DNA of 64,000 nt, taken from contig NZ_BMNW01000002.1 of assembly GCF_014646755.1 (NCBI RefSeq), positions 308,035-372,034 on the forward strand, in the 5' to 3' direction. This document shows, one piece after another, positions 18,217 to 26,018 of the stretch (positions within the stretch are counted from its first letter, which is position 1; the number at the start of each line of letters is the position of its first letter). This DNA comes from Pseudomonas asuensis. Its GTDB lineage: Bacteria > Pseudomonadota > Gammaproteobacteria > Pseudomonadales > Pseudomonadaceae. The notes beneath the pieces are model-generated. The model had not been told where the DNA came from. It did not search any database and saw only the letters and a program-made list of their open reading frames with translations. The position numbers and the translations under genes were made by a program.

Positions 18217-18381
18217 CTGCTCACTTCTTGCCTGATTCTGCACAGGTAAAAAATATCTTGTGCCTGGGAGATGCACCAAGCACGATAAATCGTGCCTTGC
18301 AGACATCTTCGATCTACTTTGGCTTTAACAATCCTGCGGACAACAGGCATACCGTGACAGGATCAGGCAAGAAGCAAGCAG
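18217..18381. repeat. 24-bp inverted repeat and central palindrome in divergent promoter
   Basis: A 24-bp sequence (18217-18240, core CTTCTTGCCTGAT) recurs in inverted orientation at 18358-18381 with 21 of 24 matches. Between them lies the palindrome GCACGAT-AA-ATCGTGC (18280-18295). All three lie between the divergent SDR and AraC starts (18125-18486) and are probable binding sites for the AraC regulator (inference). Confidence 0.6.
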
Positions 18382-18486
18382 AATCGATATAACGTTTGGT
18401 TACCGCTGTTGGCTATCCTGACGTCTGACTCGATCGGTAAACCCGTGCTCAATACAGCAGGAACCGGTAGCCTTGGAGGGAATAGC

Positions 18487-19410
18487 ATGGACCGTGTAAC
18501 GCCTGAACCCACTTATAGTCGAGACACCCTTCAGCAACACGAACTAGCAGGATTGATCGACCAGTTCACCCAGGCAGATGGTGCTCATGCCACACAAATC
18601 GACGGGCTCTGCCTGATGCGGGCAAGCCAGCCCTCAGAGCCAGTACACGGCATCTACAATCCCAGCTTTTGCGTCATTGCCCAAGGCCGAAAACAAGTGA
18701 CGCTTGGTGAAGAACGTTTCACCTACGACCCTTTGCATTATCTGGTAGGCTCCGTTTCGCTTCCGCTCACCGGCCAGATTATCGAGGCCACGCCGGAGCG
18801 TCCCTACCTCTGCATTCGCATCAATCTGGATCTGACAGAAATTACCCGCCTGCTAACCGATGTAGGCCCCACAGGCGTTCCAATCGTACCTGTTCATCGG
18901 GGTCTGTATGTCGAACGGGTCGATAACGCTATGCTGGATGCAGTAACTCGACTGGTTCGCCTTCTGCATACGCCTCGTGATGTAGCCATGCTGGCTCCCC
19001 TGGTTCTTCGGGAGATCTATTACCGCCTACTACGAAGCCCTCAGGGGTATCGACTTTATGAGATGGCAATGGCAAACAGCCAGACTCACCGCGTAAACCG
19101 CGCTATCAACTGGTTGAATCAAAACTACATTGAATCGTTGAAGATTGATGAGCTGGCCCGACGGGTAAACCTCAGCCCTTCAACATTGCATCATCGCTTC
19201 AAGGCGGTAACAGCCATGAGCCCGCTGCAATACCAGAAGCAGTTACGCCTGCAGGAAGCCAAGCGCCTGATGCTCAGTGAAGGCCTCGACGCTTCATCAG
19301 CCGCCCATCGTGTGGGCTATGAAAGCCCCTCGCAATTCAGCCGCGAATACAGCCGGTTGTTTGGAGCACCACCCATGAAGGATATGGCCCGCTTAAGAGC
19401 TAGTGCCTAG
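18487..19410 (+). CDS. AraC-family transcriptional regulator
   Basis: 307 residues from ATG at 18487, preceded by GGAGGG at 6 nt; the frame opens earlier but without a site. The N-terminal half is an AraC_N-type cupin (VHGIYNPSFCVIAQGRKQVTLGEERF; YLVGSVSLPLTGQI). The C-terminal two helix-turn-helix units occupy about 205-305 (IDELARRVNLSPSTLHHRFK and ASSAAHRVGYESPSQFSREYSRLFG). Divergent from the SDR/ABM genes, which it presumably activates through the repeats in the shared 362-bp promoter region. Confidence 0.92.
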   Translation: MDRVTPEPTYSRDTLQQHELAGLIDQFTQADGAHATQIDGLCLMRASQPSEPVHGIYNPSFCVIAQGRKQVTLGEERFTYDPLHYLVGSVSLPLTGQIIEATPERPYLCIRINLDLTEITRLLTDVGPTGVPIVPVHRGLYVERVDNAMLDAVTRLVRLLHTPRDVAMLAPLVLREIYYRLLRSPQGYRLYEMAMANSQTHRVNRAINWLNQNYIESLKIDELARRVNLSPSTLHHRFKAVTAMSPLQYQKQLRLQEAKRLMLSEGLDASSAAHRVGYESPSQFSREYSRLFGAPPMKDMARLRASA

Positions 19411-19715
19411 AAACACCTGACACTTGACTACGAGGCCCCTATTGCCCGCACACCTAACATGACGGAAGCGTTAAGCGGGATTAGACCTTTGTCTAAGAAA
19501 CATTGAGAATTTAACAGGCATACTCAATTTTTCCTGACCCTGTCTTGCTTAATCAGATCATTACGCCACTATAGACCGCATACGTCGCACATTTAGGCGT
19601 AATCGCCAGGTCTTATAGCTTGTAACAAAACGTTGCTTAACGATCAGTTTCTAACCAGAATCCTGGCGAAACCCATAAGATACGACAACTTACTCCTCGC
19701 AAGAGAAAGGCGTCG

Positions 19716-19776
19716 TTGACATCACAGGTCAGCACTGTTAAAAATTTCGCCATCTAGTCGTATGACATCTTACGAC
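19716..19776 (+). promoter_or_regulatory. udh operon promoter and palindromic operator
   Basis: A perfect TTGACA -35 (19716-19721) is followed after 17 bp by TAAAAA (19739-19744). A palindrome at 19755-19776 has arms GTCGTATGA and TCTTACGAC around CA (8 of 9 pairs) and sits just after the expected transcription start. It matches the kdgD operator at 593-614 in 15 of 22 positions, with differences mainly at pyrimidine or purine swaps. Upstream, 19411-19715 holds no gene. Confidence 0.65.
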
Positions 19777-19807
19777 CCAAAATAATACTAATAACCAGGA
19801 AACTGAC

Positions 19808-20629
19808 ATGGCGACCAGTTCTGTAGAGAATCAGCGTTTAAACCGTATCCTTCTCACCGGCGCCGCAGGCGGTCTTGGAAAGGTACTCCGCGAAGCTCTT
19901 CGCCCCTACGCTGAAGTGATCCGGCTTTCCGATATCGCCAATATGGCACCTGCTGAAGGTCCTCACGAAGAAGTGATCCCTTGTGATCTTTCTGACAAAG
20001 CGGCCGTTGATGAGCTTGTCAAAGGCGTAGACGCGATTCTTCACTTTGGTGGCGTTTCCGTTGAACGGCCTTTTGAGGAAATTCTGGAAGCCAATATCAA
20101 AGGCGTGTTTCATATCTACGAAGCTGCACGCCGTAACGGCGTCAAGCGCGTTATTTTTGCCAGCTCGAACCATGTGATCGGCTTTTACAAGCAGACCGAG
20201 CGTATCGATGCCAGCTCACCGCGTCGCCCGGATAGCTACTATGGCCTGTCGAAATCCTATGGCGAAGACGTGGCCAGTTTCTACTTTGATCGCTATGGCA
20301 TCGAAACCGTCAGCATCCGTATCGGCTCCTCCTTCCCCGAGCCGCAAAACCGCCGCATGCTGGCCACCTGGTTAAGCTACAGCGATCTGACCAACCTGAT
20401 TGCCCGCTCGCTGTTCACACCAAACGTTGGCCACACTGTGGTATTTGGTGCCTCCAAGAACCGTGACGTCTGGTGGGATAACCGCCTGGCCGCACATCTA
20501 GGCTGGGAGCCACAGGATTCTTCAGAACAGTTCCGTGAAAAGGTCGAAGCCCAGCCCGCCCCTGCTGCGGATGATCCTGCCATGGTGTATCAGGGCGGCG
20601 CCTTCGTTGCCTCAGGTCCGTTTGAATAA
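19808..20629 (+). CDS. udh: Uronate dehydrogenase
   Basis: 273 residues, very close to characterised Pseudomonas Udh enzymes as I recall them. NAD-binding motif TGAAGGLGK at 17-25; catalytic Tyr145-x3-Lys149 in SYYGLSK; FASSNHVIGFY, RIGSSFPEPQNRRML and VWWDNR are family signatures. It oxidises D-glucuronate or D-galacturonate to the aldarolactone with NAD+. Start supported by AGGA 7 nt upstream. First gene of a five-gene operon with lactonase and TRAP transporter. Confidence 0.96.
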   Translation: MATSSVENQRLNRILLTGAAGGLGKVLREALRPYAEVIRLSDIANMAPAEGPHEEVIPCDLSDKAAVDELVKGVDAILHFGGVSVERPFEEILEANIKGVFHIYEAARRNGVKRVIFASSNHVIGFYKQTERIDASSPRRPDSYYGLSKSYGEDVASFYFDRYGIETVSIRIGSSFPEPQNRRMLATWLSYSDLTNLIARSLFTPNVGHTVVFGASKNRDVWWDNRLAAHLGWEPQDSSEQFREKVEAQPAPAADDPAMVYQGGAFVASGPFE

Positions 20630-20683
20630 TCACGCCGTTGCTTGCAATGGATCAGGACGATCAGACTGAACAAGAGAGACAAG

Positions 20684-21589
20684 ATGATGCAAGCTGAACT
20701 GATTCTGGATGCCCGCAACGGTACGGGCGAAAGCCCGGTCTGGAACCCACGGGAACAGGCACTGTACTGGGTAGACATTCCTGCCCGTACCCTCAATCGC
20801 TGGAGCGCTGCCGATGGCAGTACCCGCGCCTGGCTGGCACCAGAAATGATCGCCTGCGTGGCTCGTTACGAGGGCAGTGACAACGCGTGGTTGGCAGGCC
20901 TGGAAAGCGGATTGTTTAAGGTCGAACTGGCTGAAGGCGACACCTTGCAGGCGACTGCACTGACCACCGTGGCGCATCCCGCTCAGAACATGCGCTTCAA
21001 TGATGGCCGCTGCGACCGCCAGGGCCGCTTTTGGGCCGGAACCATGGTCATGGACATGGCTGCCGCCGCGCCTGCTGGAAAGCTCTATCGATTTCCTGAG
21101 CAGAATGCGACCGCAGCCGATGGCCTGACGCCGATCCTGGAAGATTTTATTGTTCCCAATGGGTTGGGTTTCAGCCCGGACGGCCGAACCCTGTATCTGT
21201 CCGATTCACATCCGAGTGTACAGTTAATCTGGGCATTCGATTACGACACCGATACCGGCACTCCACATAACCGTCGTCTGTTCGTTGATATGAACAACCA
21301 TCCAGGCCGCCCCGACGGCGCCGCCGTGGATGAGGACGGTTGCTACTGGATCTGCGGTAACGACGCCGGCCAGATTCATCGTTTTACGCCGGACGGTCGC
21401 CTTGATCGCTCACTGACTGTACCGGTAAAAAAACCAGCCATGTGCGCCTTTGGCGGACCGGGACTGGATACGCTGTTCGTAACCTCCATTCGACCCGGCG
21501 GCGATCTATCCGATCAGCCCCTGGCAGGAGGCGTATTTGCCTTGAGGCCCGGCGTAAAAGGCCTGGAAGAGCCGACGTTCAGAGGATAG
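20684..21589 (+). CDS. uxuL: SMP-30/gluconolactonase family aldarolactonase
   Basis: 301 residues from ATG at 20684 (a second ATG follows directly); AGAGAG lies 7 nt upstream. Six-bladed propeller features: GTGESPVWNPREQALYWVDI near the start with the metal-binding Glu, NDGRCDRQGRFWAGT, and PNGLGFSPDGRTLYLSDS with the metal-binding Asn. In the oxidative uronate pathway an SMP-30 enzyme (UxuL type) opens glucaro- or galactarolactone made by Udh. The symbol follows context; the exact lactone preference is not readable. Confidence 0.85.
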   Translation: MMQAELILDARNGTGESPVWNPREQALYWVDIPARTLNRWSAADGSTRAWLAPEMIACVARYEGSDNAWLAGLESGLFKVELAEGDTLQATALTTVAHPAQNMRFNDGRCDRQGRFWAGTMVMDMAAAAPAGKLYRFPEQNATAADGLTPILEDFIVPNGLGFSPDGRTLYLSDSHPSVQLIWAFDYDTDTGTPHNRRLFVDMNNHPGRPDGAAVDEDGCYWICGNDAGQIHRFTPDGRLDRSLTVPVKKPAMCAFGGPGLDTLFVTSIRPGGDLSDQPLAGGVFALRPGVKGLEEPTFRG

Positions 21590-21654
21590 AACAACGCCTT
21601 CAACCACTGCTGTACTCCTCATAACAAAGACAAGATTCACTCAGGAGTTATCTC

Positions 21655-22638
21655 ATGAATTTCAAACGTAACCTATTAGCCGCTGCATGCTGTGCTCTTC
21701 TGACTCCCGCAATCGCACTGGCTGACATCACGCTCAAGTCTTCGGACGTTCACCCAGCCGGCTATCCGACGGTTGTCGCTGTCGACAACATGGGTAAGAA
21801 GCTCAAGAAGGAAACTGACGGCGAGATTAGCATTCGTATGTTCCCAGGCGGCGTACTGGGTAGCGAAAAAGAAGTAGTTGAGCAGGTACAGCTAGGCGCC
21901 ATTCAGATGGCCCGTATCTCCATCGGCTCGGTAGGTCCAGTCGTACCAGAGGTAAACGTCTTCAACCTACCCTTCGTCTTCCGCGATGAAGCGCATATGC
22001 GCAAGGTCATTGATGGCGAGGTAGGCCAGGAGCTGCTGGATACCGTAACCAACTCCAACTTCAACCTTGTGGCATTGAGCTGGATGGATGGCGGCACTCG
22101 CCATCTGTACACCAAAAAGCCAGTGCGCAAGATGGAAGATCTCGGCGGCATGAAGATCCGCGTGATTGGTAACCCAATCTTCATCGATACCCTGAATGCC
22201 ATGGGGGGTAGCGGTATTGCCATGGCAACGGGTGAAATCTACAGCGCCCTGCAAACCGGCGTGATCGATGGCGCGGAAAACAACCCACCGACCATGGTTA
22301 CGCAGAACCATTTCCAGGTTGCCAAGTACTACACCCAGACAGGTCACCTGATCCTGCCTGAAATGTTGGTGATGTCAAAGGCCACCTGGAACAAACTAAC
22401 CCCGGATCAGCAGGCCCTGGTCAAGAAAACCGCACGCGAAGCGCAAATGGAAGAGCGTGAGCTGTGGGACAAGTACAACGCTGAAAGCGTGACCAAACTG
22501 AAGGCCGGAGGTGTGGAATTCATCGAAGTAGACCGCAAGCCATTCTATGACGCCACCGCACCAGTACGCGCAAAATACAGCCAGCAATATGGACCTAAAT
22601 TTGCTGAACTGGTCAAGCGTGTTGAAGCGGTGCAATAA
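21655..22638 (+). CDS. TRAP transporter substrate-binding protein (DctP type)
   Basis: 327 residues with signal peptide (cleavage near ALA-DI, residue 23). DctP features: PGGVLGSEKEVVEQVQLGAI, FRDEAHMRKVIDGEVG, and the substrate-gripping Arg in MKIRVIGNP. The GEIYSALQTGVIDGAENN stretch is a family hallmark. Operon position indicates uptake of hexuronates for Udh. A GGAG site precedes the ATG. Confidence 0.93.
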   Translation: MNFKRNLLAAACCALLTPAIALADITLKSSDVHPAGYPTVVAVDNMGKKLKKETDGEISIRMFPGGVLGSEKEVVEQVQLGAIQMARISIGSVGPVVPEVNVFNLPFVFRDEAHMRKVIDGEVGQELLDTVTNSNFNLVALSWMDGGTRHLYTKKPVRKMEDLGGMKIRVIGNPIFIDTLNAMGGSGIAMATGEIYSALQTGVIDGAENNPPTMVTQNHFQVAKYYTQTGHLILPEMLVMSKATWNKLTPDQQALVKKTAREAQMEERELWDKYNAESVTKLKAGGVEFIEVDRKPFYDATAPVRAKYSQQYGPKFAELVKRVEAVQ

Positions 22639-22727
22639 GGCCTAACAGCCATTACAACAACAATCTGACATGCCCTGCTCGCTCCGAGACTCCCTCGCAG
22701 CGAGCATGCGGCCGCTCGGAGCTTCTC

Positions 22728-23258
22728 ATGAAACATGCTCTTCTGCGTGTCAACGATGTCATCTATACCCTTTGTGTCTGGATAGCGGGCCTGTCAATCC
22801 TTGTCATCTCGCTCATCATTCCGTGGGGCATCTTCACGCGTTATGTAATGGGTACCGGTTCGTCCTGGCCGGAGCCTATTGCCATTTTGCTTATGTCCAT
22901 CTTCACATTCATTGGCGCAGCGCCCAGCTATCGCGCCGGTGCGCACATGGCTGTAGCGATGTTTACGGATCGTCTCTCACCACAGCTCAAGCGCTACGAC
23001 GCCGTCCTGGTCAATCTGCTCATGGCTGCCATCAGTCTGTTCATGACCGTATGGGGTATCAAATTGTGCATGGCGACCTGGTATCAGTTCACCAGCGACC
23101 TGGCTTGGCTACGTGTTGGAATAGCCTATTCACCGATTCCAATCGGCGGCGCACTGACCCTTTGGTTCGTGCTTGAAAGAATCATTTTTGGCGATCAAAG
23201 CCACCGTCGCGCCGTGCAATACGATGCGGTAGAAGAAGCTGCCGAAGGAGTTGCCTGA
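22728..23258 (+). CDS. TRAP transporter small membrane subunit (DctQ type)
   Basis: 176 residues with four membrane helices (about 13-37, 52-70, 90-112, 130-155), matching the DctQ architecture. It forms a complex with the large subunit, whose start lies just after its stop codon. Transports the same sugar acids as the adjacent binding protein (inference). Confidence 0.92.
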   Translation: MKHALLRVNDVIYTLCVWIAGLSILVISLIIPWGIFTRYVMGTGSSWPEPIAILLMSIFTFIGAAPSYRAGAHMAVAMFTDRLSPQLKRYDAVLVNLLMAAISLFMTVWGIKLCMATWYQFTSDLAWLRVGIAYSPIPIGGALTLWFVLERIIFGDQSHRRAVQYDAVEEAAEGVA

Positions 23259-23259
23259 T

Positions 23260-24543
23260 ATGGATGCGTTCGTGTTGTTAGGCAGTTTCATACTGCTGAT
23301 CCTAGTAGGCATGCCGGTTGCGTATGCTCTTGGCCTGGCTGCGCTGGTCGGTGCCTGGTGGATCGATATCCCGTTCGATGCACTGATGATTCAAGTGGCA
23401 GGGGGTATCAACAAGTTTTCTCTTCTAGCCATCCCCTTCTTCGTACTGGCTGGCGCAATTATGGCCGAAGGCGGCATGTCACGTCGTCTTGTAGAATGCG
23501 CCAACGTCATGGTGGGTTTCATTCGCGGTGGGTTGTCGCTGGTTAACATTCTCGCCTCTACCTTCTTTGGTGCCATTTCCGGCTCTTCGCTGGCGGATAC
23601 CGCCTCGGTGGGCTCGGTACTGATTCCGGAGATGGAAAAGAAAGGTTATCCCCGTGATTACGCAACTGCAGTCACGGTCAGTGGCTCAGTTCAGGCCCTA
23701 CTGACACCACCAAGCCACAACTCTGTCCTGTATTCGCTGGCGGCTGGCGGCACGGTCTCCATCGGTTCGTTGTTTATCGCCGGTATCGGTCCAGGCCTTC
23801 TACTCAGCGCCATCATGATGCTGATGTGCCTGTTCTTTGCCAAGAAGCGCAACTATCCCAAGGGCGAGGTCATCCCGCTCAAGCGAGCCATCAAGATCTG
23901 TATCGAAGCGCTCTGGGGCATGATGACCATGGTTATCATCCTGGGCGGTATTCTGTCAGGTGTCTTTACCGCGACTGAATCTGCAGCGGTCGCAGTACTG
24001 TGGGCGTTCTTTGTCACGATGTTCATCTATCGCGACTACAAATGGAGTGAGTTGCCCAAGCTGATGCATCGAACCGTGCGCACGGTTTCCGTCGTAATGA
24101 TCCTGATTGCCTTTGCCGCAAGCTTTGGCTACATCATGACATTGATGCAAATCCCGGCGCAGATTACTGCCGCACTCATGACCGTTTCGGAAAACCGTTA
24201 TGTGATCCTGATGTGTGTGAACATCATGTTGCTGATTTTGGGCACTGTGATGGACATGGCGCCACTGATCCTGATCCTGACGCCCATTTTGCTACCGGTG
24301 ATGATCTCCATTGGCGTCGATCCGGTCCACTTCGGCATGATCATGCTGGTCAACCTGGGCATCGGCCTGATTACTCCTCCAGTAGGAGGCGTACTGTTCG
24401 TGGGCGCGGCAGTAGGCAAGGTCACCATTGAACAAACTGTAAAAGCACTGCTGCCTTTCTATGTCGCACTGTTTGCTGCATTGATGGCCGTGACGTATAT
24501 CCCTGCAATTTCTCTCTTCCTGCCCAGCCTAATGAGTAACTGA
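23260..24543 (+). CDS. TRAP transporter large permease (DctM type)
   Basis: 427 residues from ATG at 23260 (GAAGGAG 9 nt upstream). Many hydrophobic helices with DctM signatures ANVMVGFIRGGLSLVNILAS, FFGAISGSSLADTASVG and GLITPPVGGVLFVGAAVG. It is the sodium-dependent transport channel of the uronate TRAP system. Last gene of the operon, followed by a hairpin. Confidence 0.94.
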   Translation: MDAFVLLGSFILLILVGMPVAYALGLAALVGAWWIDIPFDALMIQVAGGINKFSLLAIPFFVLAGAIMAEGGMSRRLVECANVMVGFIRGGLSLVNILASTFFGAISGSSLADTASVGSVLIPEMEKKGYPRDYATAVTVSGSVQALLTPPSHNSVLYSLAAGGTVSIGSLFIAGIGPGLLLSAIMMLMCLFFAKKRNYPKGEVIPLKRAIKICIEALWGMMTMVIILGGILSGVFTATESAAVAVLWAFFVTMFIYRDYKWSELPKLMHRTVRTVSVVMILIAFAASFGYIMTLMQIPAQITAALMTVSENRYVILMCVNIMLLILGTVMDMAPLILILTPILLPVMISIGVDPVHFGMIMLVNLGIGLITPPVGGVLFVGAAVGKVTIEQTVKALLPFYVALFAALMAVTYIPAISLFLPSLMSN

Positions 24544-24556
24544 TTTTCCGCACCGC

Positions 24557-24590
24557 TGCTGGCCTCGCCTATACCTCATCGAGGCCAGCA
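24557..24590 (+). terminator. Hairpin terminator of the uronate operon
   Basis: Perfect 11-bp stem TGCTGGCCTCG / CGAGGCCAGCA with a 12-nt loop, 13 bp after the dctM stop. The following T run is poor (AATCTCTTCC), so termination may be partial. Confidence 0.65.
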
Positions 24591-24891
24591 ATCTCTTCCC
24601 CTCCTAGCAGACAGCTCACCAAAATCCGCTATCTCGGCCTGAGAACGCTATATGGCCGGGCGACCGCTGAGCTTGGCCTTCCATCGGCTTACCGCATTGG
24701 ATAGAAACTCCAGCGCAACGGGGTAACTCATATAAAAGTGTCCTAAATCAATAACCTGATCTGGACCATCATTCCCTTGTCTACCTCTTGTACCTTATTC
24801 GCCTTAATCCAATATGGCAGGTAGCGCCGCACATTCAGCAGGAAGCCCCAAAGTCGAATAGAGACAGTAAATCTGCCTTGCGGAGTTATCT
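24591..24891. other. Intergenic with a possible short gene remnant
   Basis: On the minus strand about 47 codons ending in TAG at 24650-24648 read as plausible protein (…VIDLGHFYMSYPVALEFLSN…). They are preceded by an in-frame TAA and have no start signal, so this may be a decayed gene end or chance. Nothing else is visible. Confidence 0.25.
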
Positions 24892-25872
24892 ATGGATGCT
24901 CAGTGTGAAGTGTGTTACTCGGCTTTTCCTCCAATTGAAAGGCCTAACCGAAGCGGCATGCTCCAGGTCGACGATATCCACCAGATCTATTGGGAGGAAT
25001 GTGGTAACCCGGAAGGTTTGCCTGTCGTTTACCTGCATGGCGGACCCGGTGAAGGGGCTCCTCCTTCCAAACGCCAATTCTGGGACCCGGACTATTACCG
25101 GATCATTCTGTTCGACCAGCGTGGCGCGCTACGCTCTACTCCCTTGGCTGAAGTCAAAAACAACACCACCCAGCACCTGATCGATGATATCGAGATGCTC
25201 AGAGAGATGCTTGGCATCGACAAGTGGCTTGTCTCTGGCGGCTCGTGGGGAACCACCCTGGCACTTGCGTATGGGGAGGCACATCCCGATCACTGTCTTG
25301 GCTTTGTGCTACGTGGCATCTTTTTAGGCACAACTGACGAGATCAACTGGTTCATTTACGGTATGCGCCTGTTTTTCCCGAAGGCTCATGAGGACTTCGT
25401 AAAGTGGCTCCCGGAAGACGAGCAGGATGACCTGCTAGAAGCCTATAGCAAACGGGTGATCTCCGAGGATGAAGATGTCCGCCGGGAAGCGGCGCGTTAC
25501 TGGGTAAAGTATTCTGGTAGCTGCGCCCTACTACGCCATGATCCCGAAGGCGTTGAAGAGCAGGCAGCCGATGATACAACCATGATGGGCATGGGCATTC
25601 TGGATCCTTACTACTTCAAGCACAGCATGTTCCTGGAAGATGATCAGTTACTTCGCAACATCGACCGTATAAACCACCTGCCCTGCGCTATTGTACAAGG
25701 CGGGCATGACATGATTGCCACTCCTCACGCGGCCTATCGACTGCACAAAGCCTGGCCTGGCTCTGTGCTCAACATGGTGCCTGATGCAGGCCACTCGCCT
25801 ACAGAACCAGGAACCTTGAGCGGATTGATAAAGGCGTTTGAAATCTTCAAGAAGACCGGTGACTTTCACTAG
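24892..25872 (+). CDS. pip: Proline iminopeptidase-like alpha/beta hydrolase
   Basis: 326 residues; GGAG 6 nt before the ATG. Peptidase S33 family: oxyanion loop HGGPGEG at 49-55, nucleophile elbow GGSWG with Ser118, acid in VQGGHDMIATP and His in AGHSPTEPG. It removes N-terminal proline from peptides in the cytoplasm. The usual DQRGCGRS motif reads DQRGALRS at 75-82, a small departure from standard PIP and possible sign of altered specificity. Monocistronic. Confidence 0.88.
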   Translation: MDAQCEVCYSAFPPIERPNRSGMLQVDDIHQIYWEECGNPEGLPVVYLHGGPGEGAPPSKRQFWDPDYYRIILFDQRGALRSTPLAEVKNNTTQHLIDDIEMLREMLGIDKWLVSGGSWGTTLALAYGEAHPDHCLGFVLRGIFLGTTDEINWFIYGMRLFFPKAHEDFVKWLPEDEQDDLLEAYSKRVISEDEDVRREAARYWVKYSGSCALLRHDPEGVEEQAADDTTMMGMGILDPYYFKHSMFLEDDQLLRNIDRINHLPCAIVQGGHDMIATPHAAYRLHKAWPGSVLNMVPDAGHSPTEPGTLSGLIKAFEIFKKTGDFH

Positions 25873-25971
25873 CCTTGACAGAGCTGCTTAAACACATCTC
25901 CACCTATACAGACGAGAGTCTTTTAACAAGCACCGTCATCTAGGATAGGGTACCTATCAAGACCACAACGA

Positions 25972-26006
25972 GAAGGCTTGCACGACTACCTTTCGTGCAA
26001 GCCTTC
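25972..26006. terminator. Bidirectional terminator hairpin
   Basis: Perfect 14-bp stem (25972-25985 with 25993-26006, GAAGGCTTGCACGA and its complement) and 7-nt loop, between the converging pip and glucosidase genes. Confidence 0.8.
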
Positions 26007-26018
26007 CCGGATAGCCGT

